A stretch of DNA of 64,000 nt, taken from positions 124,001 to 188,000 of the forward strand of contig JBDSZL010000073.1 of the NCBI GenBank assembly GCA_039925145.1. The letters are read 5' to 3'. The translations under genes were made by a program, and so were the position numbers. This document shows, piece after piece, positions 53,804-64,000 of the stretch. The DNA is from JBDSZL01 sp039925145 (GTDB taxonomy: Bacteria > Acidobacteriota > Vicinamibacteria > Vicinamibacterales > SCN-69-37). Position 1 is the stretch's first letter, and the number at the start of each line of letters is the position of its first letter. The notes under the pieces are model-generated. The model saw only the letters and a program-made list of their open reading frames with translations. It was not told the origin of the DNA and did no database searches.

Positions 53804-55335
53804 ATCGTGAACTATCGCTTGTTGTCGCACTCATGCTGGCCTCTGCGCCAGCGTGGGCACAGGGTACTCCAACGCCGTCACCGGCACCGGTGCCGGTGCG
53901 CACACAGTCCCAGACGCCTAGTCCCGCGCCACGACCCGCGCCAACGCCACCGAGGGCCGTCGTGGCACCGGCACGGGCCGATGCACGGCCTTTCGACTTC
54001 GAGTTCGACTTCGACGACTTCGCCGTCCGCATGAAGGAGCAGGCGCTCGGCGCGGCCGAAGCGGCCCTGGCGGGCGCCGAAACGGCACGCACGTTTGCCT
54101 TCGCTGACGCTCGGGTGCAGGCGCGGGCAGCGGTCGAACAAGCCCACGAACAACTGATGCAGAGCCAGAACGGCAGCAGCATCACGCTGAACGGCGCGAC
54201 CCAGTTCAGGTTCGCCGTCAGCTCGGACACGTACAGTAGCGGGTTGAACGCGCTGAACCAACGCCAGTACGACCGGGCCATCAGCGCGTTCGATCGTGTC
54301 GTCGCGGCCAAAGGCGCGCGGTCCGACGCGGCTCTGTACTGGAAGGCGTTTGCTCAGTTCAAGCTCGGCAAGTCGGATGAGGCGCTCGCCTCGCTGGCGC
54401 AGTTGCGCAAGGACTACGCGCAGAGTCCCTATCTGAACGACGCCAAGGTGCTCGACGCCGACGCGCGCCGCAGCACCGGTCAGCGAATCAATCCAGCCAA
54501 CCTGGACGACGATGAGATCAAGTTGTTGGCCATTCAAGGCATCCAGAAGTCGCCCGAGGCCGTGCCGCTGCTGGAGGGCGTTATCAACGCCACCAACTCT
54601 CTGGCGCTGAAGAAGCGGGCGCTCTATGTGCTCGCACTCAGTCCGGACGCTCGCGCGCACCAAGTGCTGCTGCGCTATGCGAAGGGCGCGGGCAATCCCG
54701 ACCTGCAGATCGAGGCCGTCCGCTACCTCGCCTCGCGCGGTGAACAGCAGACCTCGAGTACTGAACTTCGCGAAATCTACGACGCCAGTGCCGATCTCAA
54801 CGTGAAGCTTGCCGTGCTCGAGGCGTACCGCAGCTCATCAAACAAGCCCGCACTTCTGGCCATCGTGGGGGCCACCAACGCACCGCCAGAGGTACGCGCG
54901 CGGGCGATTTCGATGCTGCCGGGGCTGGCGAGCGCCGACGAACTGGCCAGCCTGTATCAGAAGGAGACCGATCGCGCGCTGCGGATGCAGTTGCTGAGCG
55001 CGCTCGGATCCACGCGGGCGGTCGACCAGCTCGCGCAGATTGCCCGCAGCGAAAAGGACTCGCCCCTGCGAGTGCGCGCCATCCGGAGTCTGGGGAGCAG
55101 CCGGGTCGATCAGTCGCGTCAGCTTCTGCTCGATCTCTATGCCGGCGAGCAGGACAAGGACGCGCGAAAGGCCATCATCAACGCGATGGGCGATCAGAAC
55201 AACGTGGAGGGCCTCGTGGCCCTCGCACGCAAGGAGACAACGGTTGAGCTGAAGACCGAGATCGTCCGGCGCCTGGCCGAGATGGCGCCCAAGTCCAAAC
55301 CGGCCGCTGACTACCTCATGGAAGTGATCAAGTAG
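53800..55335 (+). CDS. Exported HEAT/TPR-repeat protein
   Basis: A 511-residue protein with a signal peptide (ending AWAQG) and a long Pro/Ala/Arg-rich segment. An acidic-aromatic motif, FDFEFDFDDF, follows near residue 65, then one TPR pair (ALNQRQYDRAISAFDRVV and FKLGKSDEALASLAQL). HEAT-like repeats run from about 240 to the end (for example PPEVRARAISMLPGLASAD and KTEIVRRLAEMAPKS). It probably acts in the periplasm as a protein-binding scaffold. It overlaps the anti-sigma stop by 4 bp. Confidence 0.8.
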   Translation: MNRELSLVVALMLASAPAWAQGTPTPSPAPVPVRTQSQTPSPAPRPAPTPPRAVVAPARADARPFDFEFDFDDFAVRMKEQALGAAEAALAGAETARTFAFADARVQARAAVEQAHEQLMQSQNGSSITLNGATQFRFAVSSDTYSSGLNALNQRQYDRAISAFDRVVAAKGARSDAALYWKAFAQFKLGKSDEALASLAQLRKDYAQSPYLNDAKVLDADARRSTGQRINPANLDDDEIKLLAIQGIQKSPEAVPLLEGVINATNSLALKKRALYVLALSPDARAHQVLLRYAKGAGNPDLQIEAVRYLASRGEQQTSSTELREIYDASADLNVKLAVLEAYRSSSNKPALLAIVGATNAPPEVRARAISMLPGLASADELASLYQKETDRALRMQLLSALGSTRAVDQLAQIARSEKDSPLRVRAIRSLGSSRVDQSRQLLLDLYAGEQDKDARKAIINAMGDQNNVEGLVALARKETTVELKTEIVRRLAEMAPKSKPAADYLMEVIK

Positions 55336-55385
55336 ATCGGAACCGGGGCCGCGCTCGGATCTGACCCGTGCGCCGGGAGGACTGT

Positions 55386-56459
55386 ATGCGATCACATTTT
55401 GTTGGATGGCTGCTGGCCATGAGTGTCGCGGCGGTGCCGCAACAACCCGCGGTGCAGAATGCGAAGGTCGAGACGCAGGCGGTCACCACGCTCGCGCGCG
55501 ACATCGGGGCGCTGGGCGGCGGCCCCGACGTGACCTGGATCGGATGGCGCGTGCCCATGGTGGCCGGCGATCGAGACCTGTGCTCGACCTGGCGCACCGG
55601 GGACATCAGCAGCCGCGGCGAGGTGCTCGAAGGGCTGTCGCGGGGTACCACGCCCGTGTTCCCGCCGGCCACGGGTCCTTTGCCGCTCGAGGCCGGCACG
55701 AACCTGCTCGTGCTGGTACGCGCCACGCAGGGCCAGATCGAGCGCGTGCGGACGACGGGCGACAACTGTCCCATCGACGGCGGCGGCAAGAAGCTGGTTT
55801 GGCTCACCGGTGTCACACCCGCGGCCAGCCTGGCGTTCCTCGATGGACTCGTCCAGTCGAACATGGCCGGGAACGGCGCGCCGCAGGCCGTGGGCCGAAG
55901 CGCGGTCGACGCCATCGCCCTGCACGCCGATACCGGAGCCGACGCGGTGCTGACTCGCCTGCTGAGCCCGACCCTCGATCGGTCATGGCGGACACAGGCC
56001 GCCCATTGGATGGCCCGAACGCGAGGGGCCGCTGGCGCGGAGCGTCTTATCGGGATGCTGGGCGGTGAAACCGACGGATCGTTCCGCCGCACGCTCGTGT
56101 CGGCGCTGAGCCAGGTGCACGAGGGGCGTATCGTTTCTCTCTTCGAGTCACTTGCGAGAACTGACAAAGACGCGGGGGTACGCGGCGAGGCGCTCTACTG
56201 GTATGCGCAACGCGCCGGTGTCACCGGCATCAGCCAGGTCCTCGGCCTGACCGAGAAGGAGCCTGACGAAGGCGCGCAACGGCGGGCGCTGTCGAGCATT
56301 GCCCGGCTCCCCGGTGGCCAGGGTCTGCCGTCGCTCATCCAGCTCGCACGGACGACTCAGAATCCGCCCGTCAAACGTAACGCCATCCGCGTGCTGAGCG
56401 AATCCGATGACCCTCGCGTCGTGACGTATCTGGAAGGCATCGTGAAAGGAACGAACTGA
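55386..56459 (+). CDS. Exported HEAT-repeat protein
   Basis: A 357-residue protein with a short signal sequence (HFVGWLLAMSVAAVPQ). A unique domain (about 30-165) contains two cysteines, CSTWRTGD and DNCPIDGGG. HEAT-like repeats fill the C-terminal half (TDGSFRRTLVSALSQV, NPPVKRNAIRVLSESDDPRV). A GGGAGGACTGT before the ATG gives a strong RBS. It is the last gene of the ECF operon and resembles its neighbour in fold. Confidence 0.78.
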   Translation: MRSHFVGWLLAMSVAAVPQQPAVQNAKVETQAVTTLARDIGALGGGPDVTWIGWRVPMVAGDRDLCSTWRTGDISSRGEVLEGLSRGTTPVFPPATGPLPLEAGTNLLVLVRATQGQIERVRTTGDNCPIDGGGKKLVWLTGVTPAASLAFLDGLVQSNMAGNGAPQAVGRSAVDAIALHADTGADAVLTRLLSPTLDRSWRTQAAHWMARTRGAAGAERLIGMLGGETDGSFRRTLVSALSQVHEGRIVSLFESLARTDKDAGVRGEALYWYAQRAGVTGISQVLGLTEKEPDEGAQRRALSSIARLPGGQGLPSLIQLARTTQNPPVKRNAIRVLSESDDPRVVTYLEGIVKGTN

Positions 56460-56468
56460 ACGACGCTC

Positions 56469-56559
56469 GAGCCCCAAGCCCCAAGCCTCGAGCCCCAAGC
56501 CCCGAGCCCCAAGCCCCGAGCCCCGAGCCCCGAGCCTCGAGCCCCGAGCCCCGAGCCCC
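56469..56559. repeat. Heptanucleotide tandem repeat, 13 units of GAGCCCC and variants
   Basis: Unit variants are GAGCCCC (nine), AAGCCCC (three, at 56476, 56497 and 56511) and a C-to-T form (AAGCCTC or GAGCCTC). The array starts 10 bp after a stop codon and ends 4 bp before the stop of the convergent yqgE gene. Its period of 7 excludes a coding repeat. Confidence 0.9.
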
Positions 56560-56562
56560 TCG

Positions 56563-57108
56563 TCAGTGCACCCCGTGCCCCATTTGCAGCAAGTGGGGAT
56601 CGGCACCGAGCCGCCGGATGGCCGCCTCCCACGCGGCCGCAGGCGGGATTTCGAAGATCAAATCGAGCTCGACCGGTGTGATCAGCCATGCGGACTGCTC
56701 GAGCTCGGCATCGAGCTGACCGGGGCCCCAGCCGGCGTAGCCAGCCAGGACATGCGTCCGGCGCGGCAGGGGTCGAGCGGTCAGGACCTGTCTCAGCAAC
56801 ACGGGCGACGCCGACAGGTGCAGCCCCGCGCCGAGCTCCCGCGCCTCGACGCCGCCAGGAGGCGTGGCGGTCAAGATCCAACCGCGTTCGGGTTCCACGG
56901 GCCCTCCGATGAGCAGCGGCAGGTCGTTGGGATCTTCAACGGGCGGTTCGAGCCGTACCGCGGCAGCCGCGGCGATGTCCGACGGTCGGTTGACGATGAG
57001 CCCGAAGGCTCCCTCGGGGGCGTGCTCGCATAAGAGCACGACCGTGCGCGCAAAATTCGGGTCGATCAGTTGGGGCATCGACAGCAGCAGCGACGGCGCG
57101 AGGGACAT
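56563..57108 (-). CDS. YqgE/AlgH family protein
   Basis: A 181-residue cytoplasmic protein of the UPF0301 family. Characteristic parts are LLLSMPQLIDPNFARTVVLL, EGAFGLIVNRP, LLIGGPVEPERGWIL, LAGYAGWGPGQLDAELEQ and AWL. Its cellular role is not well defined; Pseudomonas AlgH affects alginate regulation. Its stop lies next to the heptamer repeat, and it is divergent from nothing; the next gene upstream, queG, is co-directional. Confidence 0.9.
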   Translation of the reverse strand: MSLAPSLLLSMPQLIDPNFARTVVLLCEHAPEGAFGLIVNRPSDIAAAAAVRLEPPVEDPNDLPLLIGGPVEPERGWILTATPPGGVEARELGAGLHLSASPVLLRQVLTARPLPRRTHVLAGYAGWGPGQLDAELEQSAWLITPVELDLIFEIPPAAAWEAAIRRLGADPHLLQMGHGVH

Positions 57109-57151
57109 GATTCGATATTAGCAGCGCCCGAGTGCAACGGGACGTTGGACC

Positions 57152-58195
<1,044 letters not shown>

Positions 58196-58308
58196 GAAAG
58201 CGCGGAGTCCACGTGCAGCCTGCGAGCGCCTGGGAGCATGCACACAGCATAAGATGTCCGCAGATTTGCCAGCGCCTCGACACCGGGGCCACTGGTGCTC
58301 ACGCCTCG

Positions 58309-59718
58309 ATGCGCCGACACGCGTTTCGGATTCTCATGCTCGTTCTGCTCGTGGCGCTCACCGTGCCGCGACTGACGCAGCGCGGCATGTTCGGCGACGG
58401 CCTGCTCTACGCCGCGGTGTCGCGCAACCTCAGCGTGGGTGTCGGCTCCTTCTGGTCTCCCACCTACACACTCACGACCGATGCTGATTTCTTCGAGCAG
58501 CCCCCGCTCGGGTTCGGGCTCGAAGCGCTGGCGTTCAGACTCTTTGGCCAGCATCCGGCGGTCGAACGCGTCTATTCACTCACCCTCTTTGCCCTCACCG
58601 CTCTGTTCATCGTGGCACTCTGGCGGCGCGTTCAACCGGCCGAGGAGGACTGGGTGCCCCTCTTGTTCTGGGTGCTGCCGTCGATTGTGACGTGGGCCGC
58701 CGTGAACAACATGCTCGAGAACGCGCAGAGCGTGTTCACGACGGCTGCCGTGCTGATGCTGCTGATCGCCGCCGAAGCGGCGACTGCACTGGTGGTGAGC
58801 GCCTGGTCCGTGGCCGCCGCCGTCGCGATCGCCGGCGCCGTCCTGGTGAAGGGCCCGGTCGGATTGTTTCCCCTGGCGACCCCTCTGCTGCTGGCCGTGC
58901 TCCTGAGGCGGCAGTCTCTGCGGAGCGCGCTCGGCGGCACCGTCGTCATGCTGCTGGTGCTGGCAGCCGGCGCTGTGGCACTGACGCTCTATCCGCCATC
59001 TCACCACGCGCTGGCCGAGTACCTGCACACGCAGCTGATCCCATCGCTCCAAGGCAAACGCGAAACAAACGGGGATCCGCTCGCCGTTGTCCGGCATCTT
59101 GGATTGGGGATCGTCGCGCGCATGGCTGTGGTCGTCATCGCGAGCTGGCTTCTGGCGCGCCGACGGGTTGGACTCGAGCGTGTGCCCTGGAAGCTCGGGG
59201 CGTTCTTTTTCGCGCTGGCGCTCTGCGGTTCGCTGCCCATAGGCGTGAGCCCCAAATTGGTAGGCCACTACTTCCTTCCCTCCGTGCCGTTCTTCGCGCT
59301 GGCCTGTGCGGTGATTGCCAGAGCGCCTCTCGCCGTACTGACTCGGCGATCTGAGAGCAGGATGCCGGGCGTTGTGCTCGGCGTGGCAGCAGCCCTCGCC
59401 GTGGCCAGCTGCTTGGTGATCGCCACCAAAGGATCGCTCGACCGCCGCGACACGGCGCTTCTCGCCGACCTCGACGCGGTGGCCCCGCTGCTGCCCCGCG
59501 AGGCGACCATCGGTGCGTGCGCAGCGTCGAGGATGGACTGGCGGCTCCACAGTTATGTCAGCCGTTTGTATGGGGTGTCGCTCGACACCAACGACCAGCC
59601 GGTGAATGGATGGCTGCTGCAGGTCGACCGCGGGTGTACGCCTCCGCCGCCGTGCACGGCAACCAGCACCGGCGTCAGTGTCGTGCTGTTCCGGTGTGGC
59701 CCTGCTGCCGGTCGATGA
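58309..59718 (+). CDS. GT39-like (ArnT/PMT superfamily) membrane glycosyltransferase
   Basis: A 469-residue protein with about ten membrane helices. The first periplasmic loop has MFGDGLLYAAVSRNL, with a likely catalytic Asp, and FFEQPPLGFGLEALAF matches the EPP-like segment of ArnT/PMT transferases. PLFPLATPL is a later helix, and the C-terminal part is soluble (about 390-469, two cysteines). It would use a polyprenyl-linked sugar donor to modify lipids or proteins. It is divergent from queG. Confidence 0.82.
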   Translation: MRRHAFRILMLVLLVALTVPRLTQRGMFGDGLLYAAVSRNLSVGVGSFWSPTYTLTTDADFFEQPPLGFGLEALAFRLFGQHPAVERVYSLTLFALTALFIVALWRRVQPAEEDWVPLLFWVLPSIVTWAAVNNMLENAQSVFTTAAVLMLLIAAEAATALVVSAWSVAAAVAIAGAVLVKGPVGLFPLATPLLLAVLLRRQSLRSALGGTVVMLLVLAAGAVALTLYPPSHHALAEYLHTQLIPSLQGKRETNGDPLAVVRHLGLGIVARMAVVVIASWLLARRRVGLERVPWKLGAFFFALALCGSLPIGVSPKLVGHYFLPSVPFFALACAVIARAPLAVLTRRSESRMPGVVLGVAAALAVASCLVIATKGSLDRRDTALLADLDAVAPLLPREATIGACAASRMDWRLHSYVSRLYGVSLDTNDQPVNGWLLQVDRGCTPPPPCTATSTGVSVVLFRCGPAAGR

Positions 59719-59746
59719 GGGGGATCGGATCGATCGGGCGCGCGCT

Positions 59747-60073
59747 CTACTGGGCGGGCGGAGGTACTGACGGTACGGGGGTCACCGCCGTTCCGGCCTC
59801 AGCCGAGGGGTTCGCGCGCCCCTTGGTCCGAATCACGATGCCCAGGACCAGGCCAGCGATCGCCCCGATCGCGGCGCCAATCATCTGGCCTCGGATCAAC
59901 CTGCCGGTCGCGTAGCGGATGACCTCGGGAATCTGAACCAGCGCCTGAATCTGCGTCCCCTGAGGCAGCCCACCTGGCGCGGTATACCAGGACAGCGCAG
60001 GCGGGACCGCGAGCGAGGCTCCCGCAATGCCGATCAACGCGCCGAGAAGAATCAAGATGGCGATCGTCTTCAC
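59747..60073 (-). CDS. Small two-helix membrane protein
   Basis: A 108-residue protein with an N-terminal helix (TIAILILLGALIGIAGASL), a short exposed region, a second glycine-rich helix (MIGAAIGAIAGLVLGIVI) and a Pro-rich cytoplasmic tail. I do not recognise a family. It sits 38 bp after aconitase on the same strand. Confidence 0.65.
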   Translation of the reverse strand: MKTIAILILLGALIGIAGASLAVPPALSWYTAPGGLPQGTQIQALVQIPEVIRYATGRLIRGQMIGAAIGAIAGLVLGIVIRTKGRANPSAEAGTAVTPVPSVPPPAQ

Positions 60074-60111
60074 TGCTGCTCCTCGTGGGCCTGGGCCTGG
60101 AGACCGGGCTG

Positions 60112-62817
<2,706 letters not shown>

Positions 62818-62830
62818 GTGAGTAGGCGAT

Positions 62831-63532
62831 CTAGGATCCGAGGATAAGCCCGCCAGAAATCACGGGGGCAACATGAACCGTGTCCGAGCCGAGACTCACG
62901 CCCTTCCAGTGCATGGACGCATGCCCTTCCAGCCGGAAGCCGATGTGGGACAGCCCGCCACCGGCTCGGTGACGCCACCAGTATTTCACGCCGGCACCGA
63001 GGTTCGCGACCGTCCCATTCTGTGCGAGCACGCTCGCACCCGCCAGCTCGCGAATCCACCCGCCCCCACCACGGATGAACAGCGATCCGGCCGGCCGGCG
63101 ATGAAAGGCCCAAAGGCCGGCCGCTTCCACCGAGATCCGCGAGAGGGGCTGCACAATCGTCAGTGGCGCAGCCCCTTCAAAGTCGTCGCTGATACGGGAG
63201 CGCAGATTCGCTCGCGTCCAGCCACCCAGCACTTCCGCCGACAGACGCCGCGTGAGGGCCACGGCCACGTGAGCAGCCACCCCTCGCTCTGGACCGACGC
63301 TGTTGGCTGTCTTGAATAGCGTGAATGGGCTGCCGTCGGCCTTGGTCAGATCGGCCGACGCGTTCCCAAACGACATCGGACCGCTCGTCACGCCGCTCAC
63401 GCCGAGCTCCACCACGGGCGGCGCTTCGAGTCGCCGGACTTGTGCGTCGGCACGCGACGAGTCGGCCGCCGCGAGTGCGAGCAACGCGACCATCGCAAGC
63501 CGACAGGGCACCATCGAACGGCACCGGCTCAC
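62831..63532 (-). CDS. Exported beta-barrel-like hypothetical protein
   Basis: A 233-residue protein with a signal peptide (LAMVALLALAAADSSRA). The mature part has alternating hydrophobic strands (VVELGVSGV, AAHVAVALTRRLSAEVLGG, GFRLEGHASMHW) and ends VAPVISGGLILGS, which suits a small outer-membrane barrel. GTG 63532 overlaps the previous stop (GTGA); ATG 63514 is an alternative. No family is recognised. Confidence 0.65.
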   Translation of the reverse strand: MSRCRSMVPCRLAMVALLALAAADSSRADAQVRRLEAPPVVELGVSGVTSGPMSFGNASADLTKADGSPFTLFKTANSVGPERGVAAHVAVALTRRLSAEVLGGWTRANLRSRISDDFEGAAPLTIVQPLSRISVEAAGLWAFHRRPAGSLFIRGGGGWIRELAGASVLAQNGTVANLGAGVKYWWRHRAGGGLSHIGFRLEGHASMHWKGVSLGSDTVHVAPVISGGLILGS

Positions 63533-64000
63533 TTGGCCGTCACCGTGATGCTCACCGAGTCGGAAGTGCCCCCAGCGGGAACCGCCACGAGCGTGGCCGC
63601 AAACGCCGGCTTGAAATTGATGTTCACAACCACCTCGGCCCCGAAGAAGCTCTCGACGTCCGCATCGTCGAGCGGCTCGGCGCGCAGAACGTACATCCCC
63701 GGCGTCAATCCCTGCGTCACGAACTCCCCCTGCTGATTCAGGGTGAACGTGCCGACCACCGCACCCGTGCTCGGGTTGAAGGCGGTGACATGTGCGCCGA
63801 ACACGCCCGTGCCGTTGAGTATCACTCTGCCGCTGACCGAGCCCAGCGCGCGCTGACCTGATGGCGCCGTGTAGATCGAGACCAAGCCCGCCTGGTCATC
63901 TGGTTGAAGGTGCCGGTCGGTGACGCTCCCGGAGCCGAACGCGATCGGGAACATCACGGCCCCTTTCGCGATCACGCGCCGCCGGCCCGGCGCTGTCAGC
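63529..64000 (-). CDS. C-terminal part of an exported protein with carboxypeptidase-regulatory-like domain, 5' partial
   Basis: The frame is open through the window edge. The visible 157 residues begin with LTAPGRRRVIAKGAV and continue SVTDRHLQPDDQAGLVSIY, which resembles the end of a matrixin-type (M10) metallopeptidase catalytic domain. A CarboxypepD_reg-like Greek-key domain follows (GSVSGRVILNGTGVFGAHV through GMYVLRAEPL). A protease upstream is likely but unseen. Translation appears coupled to the barrel-like gene. Confidence 0.7.
   Translation of the reverse strand, partial: LTAPGRRRVIAKGAVMFPIAFGSGSVTDRHLQPDDQAGLVSIYTAPSGQRALGSVSGRVILNGTGVFGAHVTAFNPSTGAVVGTFTLNQQGEFVTQGLTPGMYVLRAEPLDDADVESFFGAEVVVNINFKPAFAATLVAVPAGGTSDSVSITVTAK

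Overview
The window is GC-rich, densely packed bacterial chromosome with short gaps and many 4-bp ATGA/GTGA stop-start overlaps. Gene content suggests an Acidobacteriota genome, most plausibly Vicinamibacteria-like. The pointers are a cytochrome c/discoidin fusion, Tat-exported sugar isomerase-like proteins, ThuA/EF-hand proteins, a winged-helix/TPR regulator, an ECF operon with HEAT proteins, and a GAGCCCC-type heptamer tandem repeat. This placement is an inference from gene style; no rRNA or other marker is present. I see no tRNA, rRNA, CRISPR array, insertion sequence or prophage gene.

Layout. 1-11.3 kb: carbohydrate-oriented and secreted proteins (cytochrome c fragment, PQQ-type sugar dehydrogenase, RNB ribonuclease, two SDR oxidoreductases, a GlcG-like protein, a half-length and a full-length TIM-barrel isomerase, a winged-helix/TPR regulator and two exported hypothetical proteins). 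11.3-25.2 kb: a complete divergent nitrate-assimilation locus. On the minus strand lie an outer-membrane porin, a Tat-exported nitrate-binding protein, a permease and two ATPases. On the plus strand lie an Fe-S/membrane-anchor fusion, a Nas-type molybdenum nitrate reductase, NirB, NirD, a GAF-ANTAR RNA-binding regulator and a uroporphyrinogen-III-synthase-like protein. Between them are about 600 bp with four dyads of the form ACA-N4-TGT, arranged as two pairs at nearly equal distances from the two first genes, and hairpin-rich leaders on both sides.

25.2-44.3 kb: housekeeping and accessory genes. These include ThuA/EF-hand, enolase-superfamily dehydratase, a zinc-ribbon/SPFH pair, aldose epimerase, DinB, a trans-AT-type malonyltransferase facing a Sfp-type phosphopantetheinyl transferase, metallophosphoesterase, ATP-grasp ligase, ferritin-like protein, EttA, an ABC exporter, zinc metallopeptidase, ChaN, TerC and ApaG. 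44.3-48.7 kb: a structured leader, then an MHYT hybrid histidine kinase overlapping a response regulator with an active-looking GGEEF domain. 48.7-64 kb: Aat, SulP transporter, ferredoxin, rhomboid protease, an ECF sigma/anti-sigma/HEAT operon, a heptamer repeat, YqgE, QueG, a GT39-like glycosyltransferase, aconitase, and exported proteins running off the right edge.

How the genes work together. The nitrate locus reads as a self-contained route: porin, periplasmic binding protein, ABC importer, quinol-linked cytoplasmic nitrate reductase, then NADH-siroheme nitrite reductase (NirBD). A HemD-like enzyme would feed siroheme, and a GAF-ANTAR protein is the likely antitermination switch acting on the leaders. 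This locus and its unusual regulation are the most interesting part of the window.
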